The notes: generated by a model not told the origin, from the letters alone. A stretch of DNA of 52,565 bases from an uncultured Acetatifactor sp. (GCA_947581865.1 CANPWA010000023.1:1-52565), one strand, 5' to 3'. Positions 9,242 through 17,725 are shown, counted from the first letter of the stretch. Translations and numbers: made by a program.

Positions 9242-10636
9242 ATGGCACGGGGGAAGGAAAATGAAAAGGAACTGACGATAGAGGCACGGCTGGAGCAGGT
9301 CCTTGTTCCAGCGGAGGAACAACCGTATTCTGTGCCTGAGAATTGGTGTTGGACGTATATTAAATCTGTTTATGAAGTAACGTCAAGCAAAAGAGTTCAC
9401 AAAGAGGATTGGCTTTCTGAAGGAATACCCTTTTATCGAACAAGGGAGCTTGTAAAGCTATCAAATCAGGGGTATGTTGATAATGAGTTATTTATTTCAG
9501 ATGAACTTTATAGGACTTTTAAGGCTACCTATGGTGTTCCACAAATTGGGGACTTGTTAATTAGTGGCGTAGGAACGATTGGTATTCCATACATCATTGA
9601 ATCCGAGAATCCTTTTTATTTTAAGGACGGAAATGTTATATGGCTAAAAAGCAAACAGTTGTTAAACCCTAAGTATATTTATTATCTATATAAAAGCAAC
9701 TATATGGATAATATGATTCATTCAATGTCATCGGGCACAACTGTGGATACATATACAATAGTCAATGCAAATGCCACACCTATTCCCTTGCCACCTTCCC
9801 ATGAGCAACAGCGTATTGTTGACCGCATAGAAAGCCTGTTTGCCAAACTGGACGAAGCGAAGGAAAAGGCGCAGGTCGTGGTAGACGGTTTTGAAACTCG
9901 CAAAGCGGCGATTCTATACAAAGCATTTAACGGCGAGTTGTCATCAAGCTGGAGAAATGCAAATGGGATTTCTGATATAACTTGGCACAGAAAAACTTTG
10001 CAAGACGTATGTTCGATGAAAATAACAGACGGAACTCATAAGACCCCCGTTTATTGTGAGCCTGAGCAAGGTGTTCCCTTTTTATCTGCTAAAGATGTGA
10101 CATCAGGATCAATTTGCTGGGACAATATAAAGTATATCATTCCTGAATTGCATGAAGAACTTTATTCTCGACTTGCACCACGAATGGATGATATTCTTTT
10201 GGCTAAAAACGGGACAACAGGTATAGCAGCCCTTGTAGACGTTGAAGATATATTTGATATATATGTAACTTTAGCTGTCCTTCGCCCCGATAAAGATATT
10301 ATTCTGCCAAAATACCTTTTGAGAATTATAAATAGTCCAATATGCAAAAAACAATTTGATGAGCATTTAACAGGAATTGGCGTGCCTAATTTACATTTGA
10401 GAGATATTAAAAATGTTCAAATTGTTGTTCCATCATTAGAGGAACAAGCGGAAATTGTGTTGCTTTTAGATAGCTTACTAATTAAGGAGCAACAAGCCAA
10501 AGAAACGGCCGAAACCGTTTTAGACCAGATCGAAGCCATGAAAAAATCCATTCTCGCCCGTGCTTTTCGTGGGGAGCTTGGAACCAATGATCCAGCAGAA
10601 AAAAGCGGGGTGGAGTTATTGAAGCGGGTGCTGTGA
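9242..10636 (+). CDS. hsdS: Type I specificity subunit HsdS
   Basis: The DNA-recognition subunit with two target-recognition domains. The first half-domain (about 25-190) ends in the conserved PLPPSHEQQRIVDRIESLFA helix. The second (about 235-400) ends in a similar VPSLEEQAEIVLLLDSLL helix. The LARAFRGEL block closes the protein near residue 440. The two repeated spacer helices set the distance between the two half-sites. It follows hsdM by 1 nt. The TRD regions are more AT-rich than the spacers, as usual for swapped recognition modules. No second hsdS copy or inverted repeat is present, so no shuffling locus is evident here. Confidence 0.94.
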   Translation: MARGKENEKELTIEARLEQVLVPAEEQPYSVPENWCWTYIKSVYEVTSSKRVHKEDWLSEGIPFYRTRELVKLSNQGYVDNELFISDELYRTFKATYGVPQIGDLLISGVGTIGIPYIIESENPFYFKDGNVIWLKSKQLLNPKYIYYLYKSNYMDNMIHSMSSGTTVDTYTIVNANATPIPLPPSHEQQRIVDRIESLFAKLDEAKEKAQVVVDGFETRKAAILYKAFNGELSSSWRNANGISDITWHRKTLQDVCSMKITDGTHKTPVYCEPEQGVPFLSAKDVTSGSICWDNIKYIIPELHEELYSRLAPRMDDILLAKNGTTGIAALVDVEDIFDIYVTLAVLRPDKDIILPKYLLRIINSPICKKQFDEHLTGIGVPNLHLRDIKNVQIVVPSLEEQAEIVLLLDSLLIKEQQAKETAETVLDQIEAMKKSILARAFRGELGTNDPAEKSGVELLKRVL

Positions 10637-10793
10637 TTATTGACGTACGCTAATGTTTGAGAGATACTTTGCACAATGAAGAAAGACTTAATATTAAGGA
10701 TATTATTAGAAAATATGTAATAGAGTAGCATGATTCAACGATTCGAGATGTGCTTGTTATACATGAGATAGAGGGGGAGACAGACTAAAAGCG

Positions 10794-11699
10794 ATGGCAA
10801 AAGGGTTATTGATTGGAAATGGTATAAATGCTCGTCTGGGTATTAAAGATTTATATGTGAAATGTATCTATCAAAGATTTATAGAGAATGTATCAGTATA
10901 TTCTATAATTATTCAAAAACTTTTTGGTGTAAAAATCAAGGAAGATTTTATCAAAAACTTGCAAGAACAAAGTAATGGTTTGGGAATAGAAACATTAGCT
11001 GGAATATTGTATAGATACATAAAGTCAAGTAAACAACAAAGCTGGACAGAAAATGACGAATATAGACTGCAAGACGTCATTGCCTGTATTGGTATCACAT
11101 CTATTTTTTACACCAAAGAAGGAAAAATTGGCAGTGATTATGATAAAGATATGTTGCCTGCAATAGGTCAATATGATTACATATTCACATTGAATTATGC
11201 CGAATTTTGGGATTTAGATCATAAATGTATTTATTTGCATGGAAAAATTGATTTGTCGAGGATGCCCAATAAAAGAAGCGCAATTTTGGTTAGTACTGAC
11301 AGGATGAATTATGAAGGCTATGCGGAGGCGATAGGTTATATTGAGAAGACAAATAATGTAGTAGAGATTAAACCGAATGATATAATATTTTCACCTGAAG
11401 GAGTTAATAAAAATAAGTTAATTTGTGTAGCGGGCGTTTTCTCATCAAATAATTTATATCCGGCAAATGACCTGTTTTTATATAGGTCGAAAGAATTGTA
11501 TGCCGAATTAGGACAAGTCGATGAACTCGATGTTTTTGGAATGTCACCATATGGAGATGCTGATATTATAGATAAAATAAATAGTAGAAATAAAGTTCGT
11601 ATTTTTGTATATAAGAAAAATGAAAATATAGAAACAAAGATTTGGGAGAGCAAATTGACTTGCAATCATGAAATTTTTGATTCAAGCGATATGTGTTAG
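10794..11699 (+). CDS. AbiH/SIR2-like putative abortive-infection protein
   Basis: A 301-residue protein with the motif order seen in AbiH-type and related SIR2-fold defence proteins. An N-terminal nucleotide-binding LLIGNGIN (residues 5-12) is followed by YIFTLNY near 135, YLHG near 148 and a late GMSPYGDAD near 255, equivalent to the family's GHSLxxxD. Proteins of this kind protect against phage, often by NAD or nucleotide depletion; which activity applies here cannot be read from sequence. The gene is AT-rich compared with hsdM. It starts 157 bp after hsdS and is followed 66-78 bp later by an FRG-domain gene in the same direction. The upstream GGGGGAG is rather far (about 14 nt) from the ATG, so the start is less certain than the family. 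Confidence 0.65.
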   Translation: MAKGLLIGNGINARLGIKDLYVKCIYQRFIENVSVYSIIIQKLFGVKIKEDFIKNLQEQSNGLGIETLAGILYRYIKSSKQQSWTENDEYRLQDVIACIGITSIFYTKEGKIGSDYDKDMLPAIGQYDYIFTLNYAEFWDLDHKCIYLHGKIDLSRMPNKRSAILVSTDRMNYEGYAEAIGYIEKTNNVVEIKPNDIIFSPEGVNKNKLICVAGVFSSNNLYPANDLFLYRSKELYAELGQVDELDVFGMSPYGDADIIDKINSRNKVRIFVYKKNENIETKIWESKLTCNHEIFDSSDMC

Positions 11700-11777
11700 T
11701 ATGCGCTTGGATTCAAATTCGCCTCAAATAAGCAAATATAATCATATACTTGAAGAGTATACAGGATGGGAACTATT

Positions 11778-12650
11778 ATGAAAGATGTTACACAAAACCA
11801 ATATCGGGAAATCAGAATTGATACTTATGAAGAAATAGTTCAAATTACAAAAGAATACAATAAGGAGTTCGATTTGCCGCGTGCATCTAATAATCAAAAT
11901 GATGTTTTAATGCAGCCATTTTATAGAGGGCAGTCTAATAGTGAATGGGACATAGAACCAAGTCTTTTGCATACGGATTTATCAGGACAACAAAGGGAAA
12001 ATATAAAAATACCGAAAGGATTGTTGCTTTTTAGTGCAATAGCGTACAAACAACATTATTATACGGGAACACGCTTTATTGATTTTACAATGAATCCTGA
12101 TATTGCGGTTTACTTTGCTTGTAATAAAGATGATAATAAGGATGGGGCAGTATTTGTATATTGCTATGCCCCACATAAGGCAGAATGGTATTCTGCAATA
12201 GTCATGTCTGAAGTGGAAGAGATTATCAGCACAGATAAGGTAAGTCTGCAATCTTTGTCAGAAAAGATATTTCACAACTATCCGGATATTCAAAAGAACT
12301 TTCAGGATGTTCAAGAATTAAATGGGTGGATCATATCTTTTTTAGATCATGGATTTATGGTGCTGCCGGATGAAAAAAGTATACAGGATAATTTGAGGAT
12401 GCAAAGACAGCAAGGCTGTTTTTATGTATGCGGGGTTAAGTTTGATCATGACTTGCGAGCAAATGATCGTTGCTTTTCATCGGCAGGGATACAGTATTTT
12501 TATCCTCAATCAGCAGTTGTTCCGAGCGATTTGAAGAGTGGGAAATGGCTGCTGAAAATTATCATTCCTAAAGAGAAAAAGCCTGATATCCTTAAAGTGC
12601 TTTCAGATAAAGGAATCGCGTATGATTATTTATTCCCCGATGGTGCTTAA
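11778..12650 (+). CDS. FRG-domain protein
   Basis: A roughly 290-residue protein with an N-terminal FRG domain: FYRGQSNSEWDIEPSLL near residue 45, then a QHYYTGTRFIDFTMNPDIA block and VYFAC near 115. FRG domains are named for this F/Y-R-G motif and are frequent in defence islands, but their biochemical activity is poorly known. The C-terminal half (about 130-290) is not assignable. The ATG at 11778 has GGATGGGA six nt upstream; the in-frame ATG at 11766 is possible. Low GC content and direction match the AbiH-like gene before it, and the two probably arrived together. Confidence 0.8.
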   Translation: MKDVTQNQYREIRIDTYEEIVQITKEYNKEFDLPRASNNQNDVLMQPFYRGQSNSEWDIEPSLLHTDLSGQQRENIKIPKGLLLFSAIAYKQHYYTGTRFIDFTMNPDIAVYFACNKDDNKDGAVFVYCYAPHKAEWYSAIVMSEVEEIISTDKVSLQSLSEKIFHNYPDIQKNFQDVQELNGWIISFLDHGFMVLPDEKSIQDNLRMQRQQGCFYVCGVKFDHDLRANDRCFSSAGIQYFYPQSAVVPSDLKSGKWLLKIIIPKEKKPDILKVLSDKGIAYDYLFPDGA

Positions 12651-12826
12651 TATTGATTGTGACAGTAAGTTGCTTTTATTTGATTAGTTGGAAGACTATA
12701 AAGATATTCAATATATAAAAAACGTAAAATTAAAGAGATCACTTGTATATCGTGCGCAGGCTGTAATTCAAATATTTTAGAAAAATATCGAAAAAACTAT
12801 TTCGCAGCATAACAGTGGAGGCTTTT

Positions 12827-13019
12827 CTACATCCTCAAATCCCTTTCCTTTTCCGGATCACTATGGTTCTTCCTCATAATCTTCAGATATTCAAAAAACA
12901 TCTTTCCTTGCCGCATCGTCCAGTACATAGAAATAGGCGATCAACTGGTCGATCATTGGTAGCTCGGTGTAGTCAAATTTCTTAATGATCTTTAGGGTAC
13001 GGTCGGAGAAGTAATAAAA
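12827..13019 (-). pseudogene. Antisense remnant of an unknown gene
   Basis: On the minus strand two adjoining frames give sensible protein-like sequence: FYYFSDRTLKIIKKFDYTEL continuing to YFYVLDDAARKDVF, then after a frameshift FEYLKIMRKNHSDPEKER. The pieces fit one broken gene fragment. I do not recognise the family. It lies in a 1.1-kb tract of decayed genes. Confidence 0.35.
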
Positions 13020-13025
13020 AATATT

Positions 13026-13553
13026 TTGATGTGGAAATATAATCAAATTGTAAAAAAAGGTTTTTTATCCCCCGCCTGCTCCAATCAATACTACTTAAAA
13101 CTGAACCGCACTGCGCAATCTTTGGAGGTCTACGAACAGGCGGACAACAATATCCTGCGGGAGCTTTACCCCCTGCGGGAAGATTTTGACACGTCCGACT
13201 ACGTATTGTTTACGCTGAAAAAGGCGATCCCCTGCATTTTTGGCGGAGAGGACAGGACGCGGACGCCCACGGGTATATTCTGCATTGAGTGTGTATCGAG
13301 GCTGCATGAGGAGTATGTCAGCCCTTATCACCCGCAGCACGAGTAGGTGAAGTTTTTTGGCTATCTGGCAGTATTTGAGGATTATTTCATCCACAGCAAT
13401 ATGTATCTGAAGGATGCCACAAGCAACACATTCCAAGCGAAAGAGCCTGTTTCAGAGCAGGATGCCCACACCTCCGGCTGCATCCGTGTGCCGCAGGAGG
13501 AACTGGACTGGCTGATGGCGAATATACCGGAGAAAAGTATGATCGAAATGTAG
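13026..13553 (+). pseudogene. L,D-transpeptidase (YkuD-like), interrupted
   Basis: The frame encodes the catalytic part of an L,D-transpeptidase, an enzyme that makes 3-3 crosslinks in peptidoglycan or attaches proteins to it. Visible are RTPTGIF near residue 80, FEDYFIHSN, and the active-site block HTSGCIRVP with its cysteine. One in-frame TAG at 13344-13346 splits it between HPQHE and VKFFGYLAVF; everything after it stays in the same frame. No signal peptide or membrane anchor precedes it, so the N-terminus is probably missing too. A single nonsense change suggests fairly recent inactivation, or a sequencing error at that base. Confidence 0.75.
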
Positions 13554-13602
13554 CCGACCTATGCGCGTTAGATGGAAAGAGACGCAGGAAGGGGGCTGTA
13601 AT

Positions 13603-13713
13603 ATGCGGAAGGTGATTTTCGTACTCGGAGCGACAGCGTCAGGAGAAGGGTATTATTTTGTCCACCGTGCCGCTGTAGGGAGCAATTTTCAGGAACGCAT
13701 GGCAGATGATTGA
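13603..13713 (+). pseudogene. P-loop ATPase/kinase N-terminal fragment
   Basis: The ATG at 13603 opens MRKVIFVLGATASGEG, a Walker-A-like start (GATASGK in functional proteins) in which the lysine is replaced, and the frame stops after 36 codons. It looks like the first beta strand and damaged P-loop of a nucleotide-binding protein whose remainder is lost. It sits between the broken L,D-transpeptidase and the metallophosphatase. Confidence 0.45.
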
Positions 13714-13811
13714 GAAACGAAGTAAAAAAATGATTAAAGAGATAGAGAAAGAAAATGCGAATCCGGTGCATGATGGACTCGCCCGGTAAGAACATGGAGG
13801 TAAGAAGGGGC

Positions 13812-14522
13812 ATGAAATATATTGTTTCTGACATACATGGCTGCTATGACCAGTACCGGGCGCTGCTGGAGAAGATTCGCTTTTCAGACGCGGATGAACT
13901 CTATGTGCTGGGCGATGTTGTGGATCGCGGGCCGGAGCCAATCAAAGTGCTTCAGGATATGAAGAAGCGTCCGAACGTCATTTTTATTTTGGGAAATCAC
14001 GACTTTGCCATGTATTCTATCATGAGAAAATTTGCGGTGGAGATTACGGAAGAAAATTGTGACAGTCACCTGACAGGGGAGGACATGCTGGATTTGAGTC
14101 TTTGGCTGCAGGACGGCGGACAGAGTACGATGGAGAAGTTTCGGGGCTTGAACCGCGCGGAGATGGCGGATCTTCTGGATTACATAGCGGAGGCGTCTCT
14201 GTATGAGGTAATAGAACACAACGGGAAAGAGTATCGGCTCGTTCATGCGGGGTTAGCGAACTTTGCGCCCGATAAAGAGCTGGATGAGTATGAATTACAT
14301 GAGTTTCTGGAAGAAAGGGTTGACTATTCCAGAAGATATTACCCTCAGGACAATATCTATCTGGTGACGGGACATACGCCGACGGTTTCTATCGAAGGCT
14401 GGAACAAGCCGGAGGTATACAGGAAACACGGACATATTGCCCTTGACTGCGCCTGTGTGGCGGGAGGAAAGCTGGCGGCGTTCTGTGTGGAAACGGAAGA
14501 AGTCATCTATGTGGACGGTTAG
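13812..14522 (+). CDS. Metallophosphatase (PrpA/ApaH-like Ser/Thr phosphatase family)
   Basis: A 236-residue calcineurin-like phosphoesterase. The metal-binding motifs are in order: SDIHGCYDQY near residue 6, VLGDVVDRGP near 35, LGNHDF near 65, VHAGL near 148 and VTGHTP near 185. Family members are Mn/Fe-dependent protein phosphatases or Ap4A-type hydrolases; the substrate is not determined. I chose the ATG at 13812 because conserved family members begin MKYIVSDIHG; GGAGG lies 11 nt upstream. The 3' neighbour region is non-coding for over 350 bp. Confidence 0.88.
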   Translation: MKYIVSDIHGCYDQYRALLEKIRFSDADELYVLGDVVDRGPEPIKVLQDMKKRPNVIFILGNHDFAMYSIMRKFAVEITEENCDSHLTGEDMLDLSLWLQDGGQSTMEKFRGLNRAEMADLLDYIAEASLYEVIEHNGKEYRLVHAGLANFAPDKELDEYELHEFLEERVDYSRRYYPQDNIYLVTGHTPTVSIEGWNKPEVYRKHGHIALDCACVAGGKLAAFCVETEEVIYVDG

Positions 14523-14880
14523 CAAAGAAGTTTTCATTATTTTATCATGAATGCAGTGTGTTAAATGCGGAAGATATCCTTTTGACAAATGCAAGAATTA
14601 AATTGATTATGTGTATAAAACAAGTTATGGAAAATGTTTTTGATATACTTGGATTGCAATTAGTAGAACGTATGTAAACTATATTCAAAAATATGAGTAT
14701 AAAATAAACTCTCCTCTTAAGCAGGTAAGGTATATACTAAAATCTACTTAAGAGGATTTTTTTAAATGATAATGTCGATTATTTTGTATACAATCTTAGG
14801 GGATAGACGTTATGATACATTTAAATGAAAATGATCGGAATCAAGCCTTCAGGAAATTGGCTCAACAAGCAGTTTGATGC
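14523..14880. other. Non-coding, AT-rich gap
   Basis: Between the phosphatase and the recombinase remnant I find no supportable gene, only the terminator-like hairpin at 14712-14763. A 21-codon frame at 14811-14876 has AGGGGA upstream but no recognisable content. Confidence 0.5.
14712..14763 (+). terminator. Rho-independent terminator
   Basis: TCCTCTTAAG (14712-14721) pairs with CTTAAGAGGA (14747-14756), extended by two pairs after one mismatch, and is followed by seven T. It lies about 190 bp beyond the phosphatase stop, so it may end a long 3' UTR or a separate small transcript. Confidence 0.75.
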
Positions 14881-15111
14881 GACAATATCTATAAGATGCT
14901 GATCTACTTTGACAGGCTCTATAAAGTGATGTATGATGTAGAGAAGCGGCAGCTCATGGAGTCACTGGTTTCGGAGATACAGATTTTCGAGGACAGGCAG
15001 ACTAACGGTCAATGGCTGAAATCCGTGGATTTCAGATTCCCCATTATCGGGGCAGATATGGAACTGCGTGCGAAAGCGGATGATATACTACACATAAAAA
15101 TCGAGTTATGA
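14881..15111 (+). pseudogene. Serine recombinase C-terminal remnant (direct repeat copy 2)
   Basis: The frame DNIYKMLIYFDRLYKVMYD to FPIIGADMEL is the C-terminal coiled-coil/tail region of a large serine recombinase closely related to the intact one at 1958-3637. Identity over 14881-15063 is about 88% at the DNA level with no gaps. Catalytic, Recombinase and zinc-ribbon domains are absent. The tail after MEL differs and contains no rlmD-like sequence, unlike copy 1. It probably marks a second, older integration by a sister element. Confidence 0.8.
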
Positions 15112-15157
15112 TCACCGGAATGAACAAGAAATTTTAGGATAGTTTGAGGTATGACAT

Positions 15158-15685
15158 ATGATATTATCGGATAACACAATATTATCCTTAATTGATAAGG
15201 GTACTTTAGTAATAGAACCCATAGAAATGCAGCAGATACAGCCGGCGAGCATTGATGTAAGACTTGGCAGCACATTTAGTATTGTAGAAGATTCCTCTGC
15301 GGGGATCGTTACACTAGATCAACCTATTGCTTATAAGCAAATAAAGGCAGAGCGATATCTTTTGTTACCGGGGCAATTTGTTTTAGCAACAACAATGGAA
15401 TATATCAAACTGCCCAATGATCTGACTGCATTTGTTGAAGGAAGGAGTTCTTTGGGACGGATGGGATTGTTTATCCAGAATGCGGGGTGGGTCGATCCGG
15501 GCTTTTCGGGAGAGATTACTTTAGAATTGTATAATGCAAATAGATGTGCTATTGAACTACAGGCCGGCAGGAGGATTGGGCAGTTGGTATTTGCAAAAAT
15601 GGATCAGGCAGCCATGAATCCATATGCCGGAAAATACCAGGGACAAAGAGGGGCAACCGGTTCCAAAATTTATTTGGATGAGTAA
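15158..15685 (+). CDS. dcd: dCTP deaminase
   Basis: A 175-residue dCTP deaminase of the dUTPase fold. Visible are the trimer-fold motif QPASIDVRLG (near 30), the active-site block EGRSSLGRMGL (near 92), NAGWVDPGFSGEITLEL (near 108) with the catalytic glutamate, and the nucleotide-binding tail YQGQRGATGS. It converts dCTP to dUTP, or to dUMP in bifunctional members. GAGG lies 9 nt before the ATG. A MazG-like pyrophosphohydrolase follows 23 bp later, so the two look like a dNTP-handling unit. Dcd homologues are also known as nucleotide-depleting phage defences; from sequence alone a metabolic role is equally possible. Confidence 0.92.
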   Translation: MILSDNTILSLIDKGTLVIEPIEMQQIQPASIDVRLGSTFSIVEDSSAGIVTLDQPIAYKQIKAERYLLLPGQFVLATTMEYIKLPNDLTAFVEGRSSLGRMGLFIQNAGWVDPGFSGEITLELYNANRCAIELQAGRRIGQLVFAKMDQAAMNPYAGKYQGQRGATGSKIYLDE

Positions 15686-15708
15686 AAATATATCCGGAGG
15701 AAGAAGTG

Positions 15709-16023
15709 ATGAGGGAAGACATGTCATTGACAGAGTTACAGGCGTATTTTGGGAAAGTATTATATGAGCGGGGATTTGGGGATCAGTCTGTAGAAGAAAA
15801 AATGATGTTATTGGTTGAGGAAGTTGGAGAACTTGCAAAAGCAATCAGAAAACAGCAGGGTGGTAAAATCGATTACGACAGGATCCAAAATTATGATACG
15901 GTGCAGGGTGAAATTGCTGATATTACTATTGTTTTGTTTTCTTTATGCAACATTTTAGACATAGATTTATTTGAAGCGGTAAAGCAAAAAGAAATAATAA
16001 ATATGAACAGAGAGTGGAAATAA
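15709..16023 (+). CDS. MazG-like nucleotide pyrophosphohydrolase
   Basis: A 104-residue single-domain MazG-type enzyme with the metal-binding pattern EEVGE (near residue 30) and EIADITI (near 67). These hydrolyse NTPs or dNTPs to monophosphates. The ATG at 15709 has GGAGG 8 nt upstream, better than the adjoining GTG at 15706. Coupled with the dCTP deaminase it could clear or deplete deoxynucleotides such as dUTP. Confidence 0.85.
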   Translation: MREDMSLTELQAYFGKVLYERGFGDQSVEEKMMLLVEEVGELAKAIRKQQGGKIDYDRIQNYDTVQGEIADITIVLFSLCNILDIDLFEAVKQKEIINMNREWK

Positions 16024-16169
16024 ATTTTAAATGAAAAACAAAGGATGATAATTTCCCAAATAAGCAGTCTATGGTACAATATCCTGGAAGTTATGAGAAC
16101 GGTTGTCAGTAAAAACACTTTTAAAAGCAAAAGGGATATAAAGCAAAGAGGGCTGTTGACAAACAAAAG

Positions 16170-16213
16170 CCTCCAAACCGGATATTATTGTCTCATACCG
16201 ATTTGGAGGTTTT
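16170..16213. terminator. Bidirectional terminator between mazG and rubredoxin
   Basis: CCTCCAAACCGG (16170-16181) pairs, with one mismatch, with CCGATTTGGAGG (16198-16209). It is followed by TTTT on the plus strand and preceded by an A-rich tract that serves the minus strand. It sits between two convergent genes. Confidence 0.75.
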
Positions 16214-16259
16214 CACATATTTTTACTTTCCGGGCTGTTGCCAATCCTGCCTTTAATGT

Positions 16260-16433
16260 TTAGTTGTAATTATTGATGCAGGGCTGGAACATACTTTTGT
16301 CGATTCCGCAGACAGGGCATACCCAATCATCCGGAAGATCCTCAAATGCAGTTCCGGGTGCAATGCCATGCTCGGGATCACCCTTCTCCGGATCATATGT
16401 GTAGCCGCAGGGATTACAGAAATATTTTTGCAT
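16260..16433 (-). CDS. Rubredoxin
   Basis: A 57-residue single-iron electron carrier with two metal knuckles, CNPCGY and CPVCGI, and the usual [12 protein letters not shown] and DDWVCP segments. The start is the ATG at 16433, preceded by AAAGGAG at a good distance; in-frame sequence further upstream is not needed. Rubredoxins in anaerobes pass electrons to peroxide and superoxide reductases. It is a lone gene on the minus strand. Confidence 0.95.
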   Translation of the reverse strand: MQKYFCNPCGYTYDPEKGDPEHGIAPGTAFEDLPDDWVCPVCGIDKSMFQPCINNYN

Positions 16434-16520
16434 CACAAACACTCCTTTCAGATTATGTATTTGGAAGCTCAGTCCCATTAAAAATATATTATCACGGTTT
16501 TTTCTAAATTACAATAATCG

Positions 16521-16563
16521 GAATAGAAGAAAATCGAATAGAACAGAAGAAAATCGAATAGAA
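16521..16563 (+). repeat. 20-bp tandem repeat, two copies
   Basis: GAATAGAAGAAAATCGAATA is followed directly by GAACAGAAGAAAATCGAATA (one difference) and a partial third unit. It lies in the divergent gap between rubredoxin and azlC, close to where their promoters must be, so it may be regulatory or simple slippage. Confidence 0.7.
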
Positions 16564-16588
16564 GGGATTAAAATTTGGAGATACGAAC

Positions 16589-17287
16589 ATGAACACAAAA
16601 ACCATTGTTAAAAAAGCATTTCTAAAGAGTCTGCCCGTTATGGCGGCGTATGTGATCCTTGGCATGGGCTTTGGAATCCTGATGGATGACAAGGGTTATG
16701 CCCCGGTATGGTCCATTGCCTGCAGTGTTCTTATATTTGCGGGTTCCATGCAGTATGTTACCGTTGATTTGTTGGTTACGGCTGTTTCCCCGGTCCATGC
16801 GGCAGTCATGACTTTGATGGTAAATGCACGGCATCTCTTTTATGGCATTTCCATGATCGGGAAATATAAAAATATGGGTAAGTTAAAGCCCTATCTGATC
16901 TTTGGGCTGACAGATGAAACCTACTCGCTTTTGTGTGATGACAGGGATTATCCGTCGGAAAGGAAGAAGGCGGAACTTTATTGTTTTCTTGTGACTTTAT
17001 TTGATCATTCTTATTGGGTGCTTGGCACGGTGCTGGGCGCAGTCATTGGCACCGTGATGGAATTTAATTCCGAAGGCATTGATTTTTCCATGACTGCCCT
17101 GTTTGTGACGGTATTTGTTGAACAATGGCTGACGTCTAAGGAGCAGCGTTCCTCGTTGACGGGAATCGGGGCGGCGGTCATCTGTCTGGTCATTTTTGGT
17201 GAAAGTAATTTTCTGATCCCCACAATGCTTCTGATCACTCTGTTACTTTCCCTCTCCTACCGAAAGAGAGGTGGTTTAGATGAATGA
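16589..17287 (+). CDS. azlC: Branched-chain amino acid exporter, AzlC subunit
   Basis: A 232-residue membrane protein of the AzlC family, the large subunit of a branched-chain amino acid export system. Typical signatures are VMAAYVILGMGFGIL near the N-terminus, FAGSMQYVTVDLL near 50 and VNARHLFYG near 78, followed by further hydrophobic helices. TTGGAG lies 8 nt before the ATG. It overlaps azlD by 8 bp, as usual for this pair. Confidence 0.92.
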   Translation: MNTKTIVKKAFLKSLPVMAAYVILGMGFGILMDDKGYAPVWSIACSVLIFAGSMQYVTVDLLVTAVSPVHAAVMTLMVNARHLFYGISMIGKYKNMGKLKPYLIFGLTDETYSLLCDDRDYPSERKKAELYCFLVTLFDHSYWVLGTVLGAVIGTVMEFNSEGIDFSMTALFVTVFVEQWLTSKEQRSSLTGIGAAVICLVIFGESNFLIPTMLLITLLLSLSYRKRGGLDE

Positions 17288-17609
17288 AATGCACTCCGTG
17301 ATATTGATCGCAGTGATCGCTGCCGTTACCATGATACTGAGATTTCTTCCGTTTTTGATTTTCAGCGGGAAGCGGGAGGCTCCGAAGTATGTTATGTTCC
17401 TGGGGGACAAGCTGCCCTATGCGATCATAGGTATGCTTATCATTTACTGCCTGAGGAGTGTGAGCTTTGGTGCCGTATCCGGTTGGCTTCCGTCATTTCT
17501 TTCCATTATCGTTGTAGCAGCTCTGCATGTATGGAAGAGAAATACGTTGTTGAGTATTATCGGAGGGACTTTTGTTTATATGTTTCTTGTTCAGGCTGTT
17601 TTTGTATAG
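17280..17609 (+). CDS. azlD: Branched-chain amino acid exporter, AzlD subunit
   Basis: A 109-residue protein with four hydrophobic segments, matching AzlD (TMILRFLPFLIF, LPYAIIGMLIIYCL). It is the small partner of AzlC in the membrane. Its start lies inside the end of azlC, so the two are co-translated. Confidence 0.9.
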   Translation: MNEMHSVILIAVIAAVTMILRFLPFLIFSGKREAPKYVMFLGDKLPYAIIGMLIIYCLRSVSFGAVSGWLPSFLSIIVVAALHVWKRNTLLSIIGGTFVYMFLVQAVFV

Positions 17610-17626
17610 GTTTTCCGTACCTGTGT

Positions 17627-17655
17627 TTGACATTTCAGGGTAATTGCTGTAAAAT
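17627..17655 (+). promoter_or_regulatory. Promoter of the large LRR protein gene
   Basis: TTGACA (17627-17632), exactly 17 nt, then TAAAAT (17650-17655). It lies just after azlD and about 70 bp before the surface-protein start, which has GGGAGG before its ATG. Confidence 0.75.
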
Positions 17656-17725
17656 ACAAACTGGAAAGATAGGTATTTTTTGTTTACATAAATAACAAAT
17701 GTACTGTTGAAAGGGAGGGCAAAAA

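Noticed and set aside
9242..10636. Phase-variable hsdS shuffling locus
   Set aside because: Only one hsdS is present, no inverted repeats or silent cassettes were seen nearby, and the recombinases in the window are not adjacent to it.
14811..14876. A 21-codon frame with AGGGGA eight bases before its ATG
   Set aside because: No recognisable content, it ends just before the recombinase remnant, and short frames with chance ribosome sites are common in this AT-rich gap.
16045..16263. A 72-codon plus-strand frame between mazG and rubredoxin
   Set aside because: It contains the bidirectional terminator, overlaps the rubredoxin end and has no ribosome binding site or protein-like pattern.
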